Assembly: GCA_035574275.1 (NCBI GenBank)
Contig: DATLYY010000014.1
Location: 1-33,016 of the forward strand
Direction: 5' to 3'
Length of the DNA stretch: 33,016 nt
From: Verrucomicrobiia bacterium
Lineage (GTDB): Bacteria > Zixibacteria > MSB-5A5 > DSPP01
The translations under genes were made by a program, and so were the position numbers. The notes under the pieces are model-generated. The model was given only the letters and a program-made list of their open reading frames with translations. It was not told the DNA's origin and made no database searches. Each line of letters starts with the position of its first letter. The first letter of the stretch is position 1. Below are positions 6,990-18,128 of the stretch, piece after piece.

Positions 6990-7862
6990 ATGGGGATTGA
7001 TCCGAAAAATCTGATGACGCGGGTGGCGGTTTCCGTCGTCGGCATCCCCGCAATTCTTTTCGTTTCGTGGCAGGGGGGTTGGTGGTGGAGCGGGTTTTTG
7101 ATGCTTCTTTTGTTCTTCGGCTTTTGGGAATATTCCCGGTTAACCAAACTTCCCGGATTTCTACTTTTTTTTGGGTGGATTTTGGGGCTTGGGTATCTTT
7201 ACCGCCTTTCGACGGGAGCGGTTCGATTCTTAGACGAATTTCTTTTAATCGCCTTCTTTGGGGTGGCGGCGTTTTTGGTTCTGCGCCGCCGGGTGGAAGG
7301 GTCGATGGCCGAAGCGGCACATTTTATTTTGGGAATGATTTACATTCCGGGGCTTTTGGGGTTCGGGAAAAGCTTGGAGCTTTTGCTGCGCCAGATTCCC
7401 GCCGGTGTCAACATCACCTTCGGGGGGGAGGATTTGTTCCGGATGACGGAAGTGCCGACGGAACTCTGGCTTATGATTTTTATCTGGGGGGTAATCTGGA
7501 CGACCGACACGGCGGCTTATTTCGTCGGCGCAAAGCTGGGGCGCGTCCACCCCTTTCCAACCATCAGTCCGAACAAGTCGGCGGAGGGTTTTTTGGGGGG
7601 ATTTGCCGGAGCGATTCTCGTCGGCGTGATTTTCTTTTTGACCAAAAAACTGGGAATGAGTTTTGGCCTCACGGTGGGGCTGGCTTTGACGATTGCCTTC
7701 TTCGGCCAGCTGGGGGATTTGTTTGAATCGCTTTTGAAACGGAGCTTTGACGCCAAAGATTCCTCCCACCTCATCGCCGGGCATGGCGGGGTTTTGGACC
7801 GGTTCGATTCGCTTCTTTTCGCTTTACCGGCGGCCTATTTCTTCGTAGTATTCTTCGCTTAG
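6990..7862 (+). CDS. cdsA: Phosphatidate cytidylyltransferase
   Basis: CdsA makes CDP-diacylglycerol from phosphatidate and CTP, the branch point of bacterial phospholipid synthesis, in the inner membrane. The protein has about seven or eight hydrophobic segments and the complete family signature near the C-terminus: SLLKRSFDAKDSSH followed by HGGVLDRFDSL. SPNKSAEGFLGG, also conserved in the family, lies upstream. I chose ATG 6990 (MGIDPKNL), about 290 residues. An ATG at 6966 would add eight residues but has no ribosome-binding site and lies close to the repeat. Its TAG stop codon shares the last base with the GTG start of the next gene. Confidence 0.93.
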   Translation: MGIDPKNLMTRVAVSVVGIPAILFVSWQGGWWWSGFLMLLLFFGFWEYSRLTKLPGFLLFFGWILGLGYLYRLSTGAVRFLDEFLLIAFFGVAAFLVLRRRVEGSMAEAAHFILGMIYIPGLLGFGKSLELLLRQIPAGVNITFGGEDLFRMTEVPTELWLMIFIWGVIWTTDTAAYFVGAKLGRVHPFPTISPNKSAEGFLGGFAGAILVGVIFFLTKKLGMSFGLTVGLALTIAFFGQLGDLFESLLKRSFDAKDSSHLIAGHGGVLDRFDSLLFALPAAYFFVVFFA

Positions 7863-8767
7863 TGCGAGCCGTTTTAATCCGACTTCTCGATTACTTCTTT
7901 TCCACCCGCCCGGTGCTTTTTATGCCGGTCTGGACGGTGGCGCTGCTCGGCGCGGGGCAGGCGGCGGGGCACCGGATTTCGGGCAGTATTGCCGGCAGTT
8001 TGTTTTTTGCCACGGCCTGTCTTTTCGGCGCCGTGTATCTGGTCAACCAGATTTTTGACCGGGAGAGCGACCGAATCAACAAGAAGGGGTTTTTTCTTTC
8101 GCGGGAAATTCTCTCCGTGGCGGAAGCCGCGGTTCTGGCAGCCAGTCTCAACTTGGCGGCTTTGGCCGTTTCGCTTCTCGTTTCCGGTTATGCGTTTGTG
8201 CTTTTCGTTTGCATCGTAATCCTTGGCATCATCTACTCTGCGCCGCCGTTTCGCCTGAAAGACCGGGCCTGGGCGGCACTCTTCGCCAATATGCTGGCGC
8301 ACGGCAGCATCGTTTATCTAATCGGGGCGGGATGGAACGAGAATCTGGAAGGGAGACATCTGATTCAATCCCTCCCGTATTTTTTTGCCGTGGGGGGGAT
8401 TTATTTGAATACGACTTTGCCGGACGTGGAAGGGGATAGGAGGGTAGGTAAAAATACGGTTGCCGTCGTCTATGGTGAACGGTTTGCTCAAGGTTTGGCC
8501 TTGGTTTTTGTGCTGGGTGCAATCGGAATTGCCGTTTATACGCGGGATTTTGATTTTCTTCTGCCGGCGATTCTCGCCCTGCCGCTATTTGCCTTGGCCT
8601 TGGATAGAAAAAGCATCAAGTATTCCGTCTGGGGGACCAAGGGGGCGCTTCTGTTGCTTTCGCTTGCCGCCGCTTTATATTTCTGGTGGTATGTTTTGAT
8701 TCTGGCGGCCGGGTTTTGGGCCGTGCGGGTCTACTATAAACGCCGATTTGGAATGGCATATCCCTGA
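7862..8767 (+). CDS. UbiA-family prenyltransferase (301 aa)
   Basis: This integral membrane prenyltransferase transfers a polyprenyl group onto an acceptor ring or glycerol phosphate. Both aspartate-rich motifs of the UbiA superfamily are visible: N62-x3-D66-x3-D70 in VNQIFDRESDR and D188-x3-D192 in PDVEGDRRVGKNT. About eight or nine hydrophobic segments surround them. The gene starts with GTG at 7862, overlapping the cdsA stop codon by one base, and its TGA overlaps the uvrC ATG, so it is tightly embedded. The sequence does not settle the acceptor. Quinone precursors, heme O, chlorin and archaeal-type glycerol lipids are all made by this family. The position behind uppS and cdsA points weakly to lipid metabolism. 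Confidence 0.85.
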   Translation: MRAVLIRLLDYFFSTRPVLFMPVWTVALLGAGQAAGHRISGSIAGSLFFATACLFGAVYLVNQIFDRESDRINKKGFFLSREILSVAEAAVLAASLNLAALAVSLLVSGYAFVLFVCIVILGIIYSAPPFRLKDRAWAALFANMLAHGSIVYLIGAGWNENLEGRHLIQSLPYFFAVGGIYLNTTLPDVEGDRRVGKNTVAVVYGERFAQGLALVFVLGAIGIAVYTRDFDFLLPAILALPLFALALDRKSIKYSVWGTKGALLLLSLAAALYFWWYVLILAAGFWAVRVYYKRRFGMAYP

Positions 8768-10611
8768 TGCAAACCCCCGAGCTCGAAACCAAACTTGCCA
8801 ACCTGCCTGAGGGGCCGGGCGTCTATATCTTCAAGGACAAGGGGCAGCGGATTTTGTACGTCGGCAAGGCGGCGGTTCTGCGGAACCGGGTTTCCTCCTA
8901 CTTTCACAACTCCCAGCCGGTGAGCCCGCGCATCGAAGCGATGATCCGGCAGATTGCGGATTTGGATTACCTCGTCACCGACAACGAGGTGGAGGCGTAC
9001 ATTCTCGAAGCGAATTTAATCAAGGAGTATAAGCCGCGCTACAACGTCAATTTGAAAGATGACAAGCGCTACCCCTACGTGAAGCTGACCAGCGAGCCGT
9101 TTCCACGGCTTTTGGTCGTCCGCCGGATGAAAAAGGACGGAGCGCGCTACTTTGGGCCTTTTACCAACGTGGGGGCGATGCGGCAGACCTTGAAAACTTT
9201 GACGCGAATTTTTCAAATCCGCTCCTGCAATTTGGTGATTCCGCCCCCCAACGGGAGAAAGTACCGGGTTTGCCTGGAATATCACATCAAACGCTGTCCG
9301 GGGCCGTGCGAGGGGCTGGTTTCCTCGGAAAAGTACAAAGAGCAAATTGATTCGGCGGGGCTTTTCCTCGCGGGGCACCGCAAGGCGCTCGTCGACCAAT
9401 TGCGCTCACGGATGGAGGCGTTTTCGGAGGCGGAGAATTTCGAGGGGGCGGCATTGGTGCGCGACCAACTGGCGGCCATCGAAGGCATCAAAGAAAAACA
9501 GAAGGTTGTTTCCGAAGATTTGACCGACCGGGACTTAGTCGCCTTTTCCCGGCAGGGGAGGGATGTCTGCGCGGTGACTTTTCAGGTGCGCGAGGGCGTT
9601 CTCATCGGCCGGCAGCATTATTATTTGACCGCCGACCCGGAGGAGGCGGATGCCGCCGTTTTGTCCAATTTCATCCGGCAATATTATCTGCGGCAGTCCG
9701 CTTTTCCGGCGGAACTGCATTTGCCCCTCGAGCCGGAGGATATGGCGCTCCTTTCCCAGTGGCTTTTGGAGAAGGGGGAAGAGCCGGTGAAAATCATTCT
9801 GCCGCAGAAGGGGGCGAAGGCGCAGCTTTTGGCGACGGCGGAAAAGAACGCCCGGCTTTTATTGGAAGAGCTTTTAATCCAGAAAAAAGAGTATCTGAAC
9901 CGGGTGCCGGAACTCATCACTTTTCTGCAAAAAGATTTGCGGCTGGCCAAGCCGCCCCGGCAGATTGCGGCCTTTGACGTCTCCAACTTGGGAGAAACAG
10001 ACAAGGTGGGGGCGGCGGTGTTTTTCTCCGATGGACGTCCGCTCAAAAAGTACTACCGGCATTTTCAAATCAAAACGGTGGATTTTCAAAACGATTTTGC
10101 AATGATGGAGGAAATCGTCACCCGCTTTTTCGCCAAGGTGAAGGAGGGGGACATCCCCCGGCCGGATTTGGTTTTAATCGACGGGGGGAAGGGACAGGTT
10201 TCGTCGGCAATGTCGGCCCTGGAAAAATTGGAAATCAAGGAACAGCCGCTCATCGGGCTGGCGAAGCGGCTGGAGGAGATAATTTTCCCCAACACGAGCA
10301 ACGGTTTGACGCTACCGCGCGGTTCGACCTCCTTGAAACTTTTGCAGCGTATCCGGGATGAGGTGCACCGCTTTGGGCTCTCCTACAACATTAAAGTCCG
10401 CAAGAAGCGCACGATTCGCTCCGAACTGGATGAAATCGCCGGCATCGGCCCCGGCAGACGGCAGATTCTGCTCTCCCATTTCGGCTCGGTGGAGAATATG
10501 AAGCAGGCGGGTTTGGAGGAACTTTCCGCCGTGCCGGGGATTCCGAAAAGTGTTGCGGTGAAGGTTTTTAATTTCTTCCAGTCGGCCAAATCGGCGCAAA
10601 CGACCGTTTGA
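8767..10611 (+). CDS. uvrC: UvrABC excinuclease subunit C
   Basis: UvrC makes both incisions in nucleotide excision repair, recruited by UvrB at the lesion. Domains in order are a GIY-YIG nuclease (residues about 14-92, with GVYIFKDKGQRILYVGKA), the Cys-bearing linker (RVCLEYHIKRCPGPCEG), the UVR domain that binds UvrB (about 205-240), the RNase H-like second nuclease (from about 400: IAAFDVSNLGE, then LVLIDGGKGQVSSA), and a double helix-hairpin-helix (about 555-610, AGIGPGRRQILLSHFGS and AVPGIPKSVAVKV). At 614 residues it is full length. It lies in the run uppS to MBL hydrolase and abuts the following gene exactly. Confidence 0.97.
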   Translation: MQTPELETKLANLPEGPGVYIFKDKGQRILYVGKAAVLRNRVSSYFHNSQPVSPRIEAMIRQIADLDYLVTDNEVEAYILEANLIKEYKPRYNVNLKDDKRYPYVKLTSEPFPRLLVVRRMKKDGARYFGPFTNVGAMRQTLKTLTRIFQIRSCNLVIPPPNGRKYRVCLEYHIKRCPGPCEGLVSSEKYKEQIDSAGLFLAGHRKALVDQLRSRMEAFSEAENFEGAALVRDQLAAIEGIKEKQKVVSEDLTDRDLVAFSRQGRDVCAVTFQVREGVLIGRQHYYLTADPEEADAAVLSNFIRQYYLRQSAFPAELHLPLEPEDMALLSQWLLEKGEEPVKIILPQKGAKAQLLATAEKNARLLLEELLIQKKEYLNRVPELITFLQKDLRLAKPPRQIAAFDVSNLGETDKVGAAVFFSDGRPLKKYYRHFQIKTVDFQNDFAMMEEIVTRFFAKVKEGDIPRPDLVLIDGGKGQVSSAMSALEKLEIKEQPLIGLAKRLEEIIFPNTSNGLTLPRGSTSLKLLQRIRDEVHRFGLSYNIKVRKKRTIRSELDEIAGIGPGRRQILLSHFGSVENMKQAGLEELSAVPGIPKSVAVKVFNFFQSAKSAQTTV

Positions 10612-11238
10612 ATGATTGTCCAGACCATCACCGTCGGGCCGTTTTTTGAAAACTGCTTTTTGGTCGCCGATGAAAAGACCAAGGATTGCTGGATTATCGA
10701 CCCGGGAGCGGAGGGGAGCCGCATACGAGCGGAAATTCAGCGTTTGGGGTTGAAACCCTCCAAAATTCTTTTGACCCATGCGCACGGGGATCATATCGGC
10801 GCCGTCGAAGAGTTGCGCAGGCATTACAACATTCCGGTTTTCATTCACGAAAAAGACCATCCGCTGCTTATCAGCGCGGAAGAGAATCTTTCGGCGGCCT
10901 TTGGGATGCCGATTTCCGCCGGCAAGGCGGATGGGTTTCTAAAGGAAGGGGAGAAACTGAAATTGGGGGGGCTTTCGTTTGAAGTCATCGAGACGCCCGG
11001 GCATACGCCGGGGGGAATCACCATCTACGGGGAAAAGGCGGCCTTTACCGGGGATGCGCTTTTTGCCGGTTCCATCGGGCGGTACGATTTTCCGCATTCG
11101 GACGGGGAGGTTTTGATGCAATCGCTCAAACGGCTGCTTGAACTGCCGGACGACACGGCGGTCTATTCCGGGCACGGAGCGGCGACGACCATCGGGCGGG
11201 AGCGGGAGACGAACCCGTTTCTTCTGGGTTTGGATTAA
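10612..11238 (+). CDS. Metallo-beta-lactamase-fold hydrolase, glyoxalase II-like (208 aa)
   Basis: This is a binuclear metal hydrolase of the hydroxyacylglutathione hydrolase (GloB/GloC-like) group. The metal-binding motif THAHGDH gives His56, His58, Asp60 and His61. Further ligands are His in ETPGHTPGG (about 130), Asp in FTGDALF (about 146) and His in YSGHGAATTIG (about 189). The final RERETNPFL segment is typical of this subgroup. At 208 residues it lacks the C-terminal glutathione-binding domain of classical GloB, so it may act on other thioesters. Its ATG follows the uvrC stop codon directly. Confidence 0.85.
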   Translation: MIVQTITVGPFFENCFLVADEKTKDCWIIDPGAEGSRIRAEIQRLGLKPSKILLTHAHGDHIGAVEELRRHYNIPVFIHEKDHPLLISAEENLSAAFGMPISAGKADGFLKEGEKLKLGGLSFEVIETPGHTPGGITIYGEKAAFTGDALFAGSIGRYDFPHSDGEVLMQSLKRLLELPDDTAVYSGHGAATTIGRERETNPFLLGLD

Positions 11239-11259
11239 GGCCGCCTGTTCATAAAATCC

Positions 11260-11288
11260 TTTATAAATTTTCTGGAAATAGGTATATT
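11260..11288 (+). promoter_or_regulatory. Candidate promoter for the DUF2723 gene
   Basis: TTTATA (11260-11265) and TATATT (11283-11288) are spaced by 17 nt in an AT-rich stretch that stands out from the GC-rich surroundings. A second -10-like TATAAA lies at 11308-11313. The ATG at 11334 is preceded by GAGAAGGA. The 95-nt gap otherwise holds nothing recognisable. Confidence 0.4.
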
Positions 11289-11333
11289 CAGTGGCTTCTT
11301 TGCAGGGTATAAAATTATTTCGAGAAGGAATCG

Positions 11334-13838
11334 ATGAACAACGGTAAGAAAATCGACTGGCTGCACTACGGCTCTGCTGGGCTGGTATTTCTGGTTTCCT
11401 TTCTGGTTTTCAACTGGACCAAGGCGCCGACGATTTCCTTCTGGGACTGTGGGGAGTTCATCGCCTGCGCCGCGATTTTGGGGATTCCGCATCCGCCAGG
11501 GGCGCCGCTCTACGTCATCATCGGACGGCTTTTCACCCTGTTGCCCGTTTCCGACGATATTGCCGTGCGGGTGAATCTGGTTTCGGTCATCTCCTCGGCT
11601 TTTGCCGCGATGGTCGGCTACCTAATTGTCCACCGGCTGGTCGATTTCTGGACGAAGGACAAGACGGAGTGGTCTTTCCGCATTTGGAAATACATCGGCG
11701 GCATCTCCGGCGGGCTGACGCTCGCCTTTTCCCGCACCTTCTGGTCTTCCGCCGTGGAGGCAGAGGTATATGGACTGGCGATGCTTTTCACCCTGCTGAT
11801 TCTCTACCTCGGGATTCTCTGGTGGCAGCGGCCCTCCGAGGCGCGGGGAAACCAGTATCTCATCTTGGCGGCTTATCTGGGGATTCTGGGGACGGCTTTG
11901 CACATGACCGTTTTTCTGGCTTTGCCGCCGGTGATGCTTCTCGTTTTGTTGTCCGACGAGGAAAAGCGGAAGGACTGGCGCATCTGGGTATCCGGTTTTG
12001 TTTTGCTTTTGGTCGTTGCTTCGCTGGATATGTTTTTGATTTCACTCGGAATCTGGACTTTGGTGACGGCGGTTCTGCTCTTCCAAAACCCGCGGGCCTT
12101 CGGGTGGCAGCTGCCTTTGGGGCTTTGTCTGGCGGCGGTTCTGGGTTTCTCCTCCCAGCTTTTCATTCCTATCCGGGCGGCGCAAAACCCGCACATCAAT
12201 GAAAACGACCCGGATGACTGGCAGAGCTTCAAGTATTTCCTTGAGCGGAAGCAGTACGGCCAGACCAACATGATTACGCGGGCGATGAAGCGGCGGGGGG
12301 AGCCGGCCAACCAGTTCGGGCGGTATCCGCGGATGGGATTCTGGGGATTTTTTGAAAAGCAGTACGGGCTCTCCCAGGTTTTCCTTCTTGTTTTGGTTGT
12401 CGGGCTTTTGGGGATTTATGAAAACTGGCGGCGGAGCCGCTCGCCGGGGGTATTGCTTTTTGTCACGGTGATACTCGGCACGGTCGGTTTGGTCTGGTAT
12501 ATGAACTTTGCTGATGGCACCCGGCAGGACCCGATAACGGGGGAAGGGTATCTCGAAGTGCGGGACCGGGATTATTTCTGGACGCCCGGCTTTATCGTCT
12601 TTGCCCTGTGCCTTGGATTGGGGCTGACGGCGCTCGGATGCCGGCTGGTGGAATGGATAAAGGAGAAAAATCTTCCCCGTGCCCTGCTTGCGGCACCGGG
12701 AGCGGTGGCGGCCTTTGCGCTGGTGTTTCCCTATTTCGGGTACGCCTCCAATTTTTCGGTCAACCAGCGGATCAACAACTACCTACCTTACGACTACGCC
12801 TACAACCTCCTTTCCTCCTGCGAGCCGGGGGCGGTTTTATTCACCAACGGGGATAACGATACCTTCCCGCTTTGGGCCTTGCAGGAGGCATACGGTTTCC
12901 GGCGGGACGTGAAAAACATCAACTTGAGCTTGATCAACACGAGCTGGTACATTCTGCAGAAAAAAAACCAGGACAGCGTCCCCATCAGTTACACCGACGA
13001 GGAGATTTTACGCCTGCAGCCGGAATTCAACCCCGCGACCGGCCGGATGACCAAGCGAATCCAGGACAAAATCATCGACAATGTGCTGGAGACGAACAAC
13101 TGGAAAATACCGGTGCACTTCTCTGTCACCTGCGCCTCGGATGCCCGGGTGTACCGGGGGCGTTCCGTGGACCCGTACCTTGTAATGCGGGGAATGATTT
13201 ACGACGTGGTGCCGGAGGGACGGGGGACGGGGACGCGCATCGACATTGCCGAAACGCGCCGATTCTACGACGAGGTTTTCCGCTACCGGGGAACGGCGGA
13301 CCCGAAGGTGCGCAAGGATGAAAATGACTGGCGGATCATCCAGAACTACGTTTCGGCCTTCATGCTGGTGGCGGACACGTTGCGCCGGGCGGGGGATTTT
13401 GCCCAGGCGGAAGCGGTGATCCGGAAGGGGATGGAAGTGAGCCCGCGGGAGGTTTCCGCCTACCAGTATTTGACCGGGCTTCTGACCGACCAGAAACGGC
13501 TGGCTGATGCCGAATCGCTCATCAGCGGGGCACCCCTTCCGGAGACGACCAAGGACAGCATCCGCAACTACCTCGGAATGGCCTATCTGCAACAGGGGGA
13601 TTCCGGCCGCGCGGAACAGATTTTTGTTCAATCCTACGAGCGGAACAAGGCGGGGGGATTCAACGACCTTGTCGCCTTCTACTACCAGACCAGAAAGTAC
13701 CGGCAGGTGGAACGGGTGGTCAACGACTGGCTGGCTGCCTATCCCAACGACCAGCGGGCGCCGGAGGTGCGGACGTTTTTGGAAAGCGTCCAGCGAATGT
13801 TGCGGGCGGACACCTCCGTCTCTTTGCCGGTGCGGTAA
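11334..13838 (+). CDS. DUF2723-family membrane protein with C-terminal TPR-like region (834 aa)
   Basis: This is a large polytopic protein of the DUF2723 family, whose members resemble glycosyltransferases of the GT-C/protein O-mannosyltransferase type. The family hallmark near the N-terminus is ISFWDCGEFIACAAILG followed by HPPGAPLY, with an acidic residue in the first external loop as in GT-C enzymes. About 10-12 hydrophobic segments run to residue ~480. Further family words are DRDYFWTPGF and NGDNDTFPLWALQEAYG, the latter opening the soluble part. From about residue 690 the helical repeats look like tetratricopeptides (AEAVIRKGMEVSPREVSAYQYLTGLL). The donor would presumably be a polyprenyl-phosphate sugar, which fits uppS nearby. 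Activity is inferred from family similarity only. Confidence 0.85.
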   Translation: MNNGKKIDWLHYGSAGLVFLVSFLVFNWTKAPTISFWDCGEFIACAAILGIPHPPGAPLYVIIGRLFTLLPVSDDIAVRVNLVSVISSAFAAMVGYLIVHRLVDFWTKDKTEWSFRIWKYIGGISGGLTLAFSRTFWSSAVEAEVYGLAMLFTLLILYLGILWWQRPSEARGNQYLILAAYLGILGTALHMTVFLALPPVMLLVLLSDEEKRKDWRIWVSGFVLLLVVASLDMFLISLGIWTLVTAVLLFQNPRAFGWQLPLGLCLAAVLGFSSQLFIPIRAAQNPHINENDPDDWQSFKYFLERKQYGQTNMITRAMKRRGEPANQFGRYPRMGFWGFFEKQYGLSQVFLLVLVVGLLGIYENWRRSRSPGVLLFVTVILGTVGLVWYMNFADGTRQDPITGEGYLEVRDRDYFWTPGFIVFALCLGLGLTALGCRLVEWIKEKNLPRALLAAPGAVAAFALVFPYFGYASNFSVNQRINNYLPYDYAYNLLSSCEPGAVLFTNGDNDTFPLWALQEAYGFRRDVKNINLSLINTSWYILQKKNQDSVPISYTDEEILRLQPEFNPATGRMTKRIQDKIIDNVLETNNWKIPVHFSVTCASDARVYRGRSVDPYLVMRGMIYDVVPEGRGTGTRIDIAETRRFYDEVFRYRGTADPKVRKDENDWRIIQNYVSAFMLVADTLRRAGDFAQAEAVIRKGMEVSPREVSAYQYLTGLLTDQKRLADAESLISGAPLPETTKDSIRNYLGMAYLQQGDSGRAEQIFVQSYERNKAGGFNDLVAFYYQTRKYRQVERVVNDWLAAYPNDQRAPEVRTFLESVQRMLRADTSVSLPVR

Positions 13839-13881
13839 GCCCTTTCCCGGCAAAAAGTTAAACCGCTTCGGCATTATTGGG

Positions 13882-13910
13882 TTGCCAAACCGGCCCGCTT
13901 TTGTTATCAT
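13882..13910 (+). promoter_or_regulatory. Sigma70-type promoter for the rimP-nusA-infB operon
   Basis: TTGCCA (13882-13887) and TATCAT (13905-13910) are separated by exactly 17 nt, a near-consensus arrangement. Transcription would start near 13917, about 26 nt before the rimP ATG. Upstream, a perfect 8-bp inverted repeat (TTTGCCGG 13823-13830, CCGGCAAA 13847-13854) straddles the stop codon of the preceding gene. It has no T-run and is not called as a terminator. Confidence 0.65.
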
Positions 13911-13942
13911 TGAAAGTTAGTTTTTTTACCAACGAGTCAACC

Positions 13943-14389
13943 ATGAATTTAAAGGAAAGGATAGAACGGCCGGTGCAGGAAGTAATAGAAAGGGAGGGGT
14001 TCGAACTGGTGGAATTGGCGGTTGCCGACCGGGGGCACAAGATGCTGGTGCGGGTCTTCGCCGACCGGCCGGAGGGGGGAATTTCCATCGAAGAATGCGC
14101 CCGCCTTTCGCGGAAACTTTCCGACTGGTTTGATTTGGAAAACGTTTTTCCCCGGGCCTATATTTTGGAGGTTTCCTCCCCCGGACTGGACCGGCCGCTT
14201 GTGTCGCGGCGGGATTTTGAGCGCAAGGTCGGACGGGCCGTGCGGGTCTGGCTTTCCGAAGATGGAAAAACCGGCGAGGCGGCCGGAACGCTCGTTTCCG
14301 TCAATGACGAGGGGCTTTTTCTCGAGACCGCGGAAGGGGAAAAAAGATTTTCATTTGAAACGGTCGTGAAAGGAAAGGAAATTTTGTAA
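13943..14389 (+). CDS. rimP: Ribosome maturation factor RimP
   Basis: RimP is needed for maturation of the 30S subunit and precedes nusA in most bacteria. The 148-residue protein shows the family pattern: VIEREGFELVELAVADRG, then VRVFADRPEGGISIEECARLSRKLSDW, and the very conserved YILEVSSPGLDRPL, followed by the C-terminal SH3-like barrel. The reading frame is open from 13877, but that part would span the promoter. The ATG at 13943 (MNLKERIE) gives the normal length. No clear Shine-Dalgarno sequence is seen. Confidence 0.93.
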   Translation: MNLKERIERPVQEVIEREGFELVELAVADRGHKMLVRVFADRPEGGISIEECARLSRKLSDWFDLENVFPRAYILEVSSPGLDRPLVSRRDFERKVGRAVRVWLSEDGKTGEAAGTLVSVNDEGLFLETAEGEKRFSFETVVKGKEIL

Positions 14390-14435
14390 CGCCGGAGGCC
14401 GGGAGGCCTTCGATATTTAGAAAAAGAGAGGATGA

Positions 14436-15899
14436 ATGCCTAAAAAGATTGAGAAAAACCGGGAACCGCAGGGGGTGAACGTCGCCGAGGCCTTGTCGGA
14501 GGTGGTCAAGGGCCGGAACGTGGAGGCGGATTATGTCCGCGAGACTTTGGAGGCCGGGCTTTTGTCGGCGGTCAAAAAGAAATACGGACAGGCGGACAAC
14601 GTCACGGTGAAAGTGGACCCCAAAACCGGCCGGATATCGATGTCCGCCCGCCGCCGTGTGGTGGAGGAGGTTTTGGATCCGGGAACGGAGATCAGCTTGG
14701 AAGAATTATCCGAAAAAGGGCTGAAAGGGAAGCTCGAAGAGGAGGTGGACGTTCCCATCGAAATTTCCGAATTCGGGCGGAACGCCATCGGGCTGGTCAA
14801 GCAGGTTTTGGTCCAGAAAGTCCGGGAAGCGGAACGGGAACGGGTGTATGCCGAGTACATCGGCCGGGTGAACGAGGTGGTGGTGGGAAGCGTGCAGCAG
14901 ATGGACAAGGGGAATGTCATCGTCAATTTGGGCCGGGCGGAAGGGGTCGTTCCCCCCAAGGAACAAATCCCGCGGGAGAAATATCGTCTCGGCGAACGGC
15001 TGCGCTGTCTGGTTTTGGACGTGCAGAAAGCGGCCAAGGGGCCCCCGGTCATCTTGTCCCGGGCCCATCCGGATTTGTTGCGCCGGCTTTTTGAGCTGGA
15101 GGTGCCGGAGATTTTTGAAAAAATCATTGAAATCAAGTCGGTGGCCCGCGAGCCGGGGGAACGCTCCAAAATCGCCGTCTCCTCGGCGGACGAGCGGATC
15201 GACCCGGTGGGGGCCTGCGTCGGCATCCGCGGCATCCGGGTGCAGTCCATCGTGCGGGAGCTGGCGGGGGAGCGGATCGACGTCATCGCCTGGTCGGCCA
15301 ACCCTGAGGTGTATGTGACCCGGGCTCTGGCACCGGCCAAGGTGTTTCACATCACTGCCAACGAGGCGGAAAACGAGATGACCGTGGTGGTGGCGGATGA
15401 CCAATTGTCCCTGGCTATCGGCAAGCAGGGGCAGAACGCGCGCCTGGCAGCCAAACTGACTGGCTGGAAAATCAACGTTTTGGCGGAGTCCGAACACGAG
15501 GCGGAACGGAAGCGTCGGCAAAGGGAACGGATTCCGCTTTTCAACTTGGAAGGGCTTTCCGACGTGATGGCCCGGAAGCTGATCGAGATGGGATTCGAGA
15601 CCGTGCAGCTTCTGGCCGCGGCGAAGGCCGAGGATTTGATGGAAATCGAAGGAATCGGTCCGAAGAAGGCGGAGAAGCTCATCGCCTCCGCCCGGGAATA
15701 CATGGAAGAATTGAAAAAACGTCCCGCACCCGAGGAGGAAGAGGAGGAAAAAGAGATGGAAGTGGAATCGGAGGAAATTGAGGAGGAGGAAGAGGAAGAA
15801 GAGGAAGAAGAGGAGGAAGAGGAGGAAGAAGAAAAAAAGAAAAAAGCAGTGGAACCGGAAGAAGCAAACTCCGAAGAAGAGGAAAAAGAGGAAAAGTAA
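14436..15899 (+). CDS. nusA: Transcription termination/antitermination protein NusA with an acidic tail
   Basis: NusA binds RNA polymerase and nascent RNA and modulates pausing, termination and antitermination. Domains in order are the N-terminal polymerase-binding domain (to about 135), S1 (about 143-208), KH1 and KH2 (about 235-360, with [20 protein letters not shown] in KH2), and one helix-hairpin-helix unit with [15 protein letters not shown]. From about residue 430 to 487 the protein is almost only Glu with some Lys. This tail includes a run of 18 consecutive Glu, encoded by a homopurine tract. GAGAGGATGA precedes the ATG. The infB GTG follows the TAA without a gap. The tail is not part of the standard NusA fold and may be disordered. 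Confidence 0.96.
   Translation: MPKKIEKNREPQGVNVAEALSEVVKGRNVEADYVRETLEAGLLSAVKKKYGQADNVTVKVDPKTGRISMSARRRVVEEVLDPGTEISLEELSEKGLKGKLEEEVDVPIEISEFGRNAIGLVKQVLVQKVREAERERVYAEYIGRVNEVVVGSVQQMDKGNVIVNLGRAEGVVPPKEQIPREKYRLGERLRCLVLDVQKAAKGPPVILSRAHPDLLRRLFELEVPEIFEKIIEIKSVAREPGERSKIAVSSADERIDPVGACVGIRGIRVQSIVRELAGERIDVIAWSANPEVYVTRALAPAKVFHITANEAENEMTVVVADDQLSLAIGKQGQNARLAAKLTGWKINVLAESEHEAERKRRQRERIPLFNLEGLSDVMARKLIEMGFETVQLLAAAKAEDLMEIEGIGPKKAEKLIASAREYMEELKKRPAPEEEEEEKEMEVESEEIEEEEEEEEEEEEEEEEEEKKKKAVEPEEANSEEEEKEEK
15780..15846 (+). repeat. 67-nt homopurine tract encoding poly-Glu/Lys
   Basis: Every base from 15780 to 15846 on the + strand is A or G, mostly GAG/GAA codons and then AAA/AAG. 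The tract lies within the 3' end of nusA. Homopurine-homopyrimidine tracts of this length can adopt triplex structures and are prone to slippage, so the exact Glu count may vary between strains or be hard to assemble. Confidence 0.85.

Positions 15900-18128
<2,229 letters not shown>

Noticed and set aside
13823-13854. Terminator after the DUF2723 gene
   Set aside because: The 8-bp inverted repeat has a 16-nt loop, overlaps the stop codon and is followed by AAGTTAAACC instead of a T-run.
13008-13910. 300-aa open frame on the minus strand opposite the end of the DUF2723 gene
   Set aside because: The forward protein is clearly coding, and the reverse frame has low-complexity His/Arg/Pro-rich sequence without homology features.
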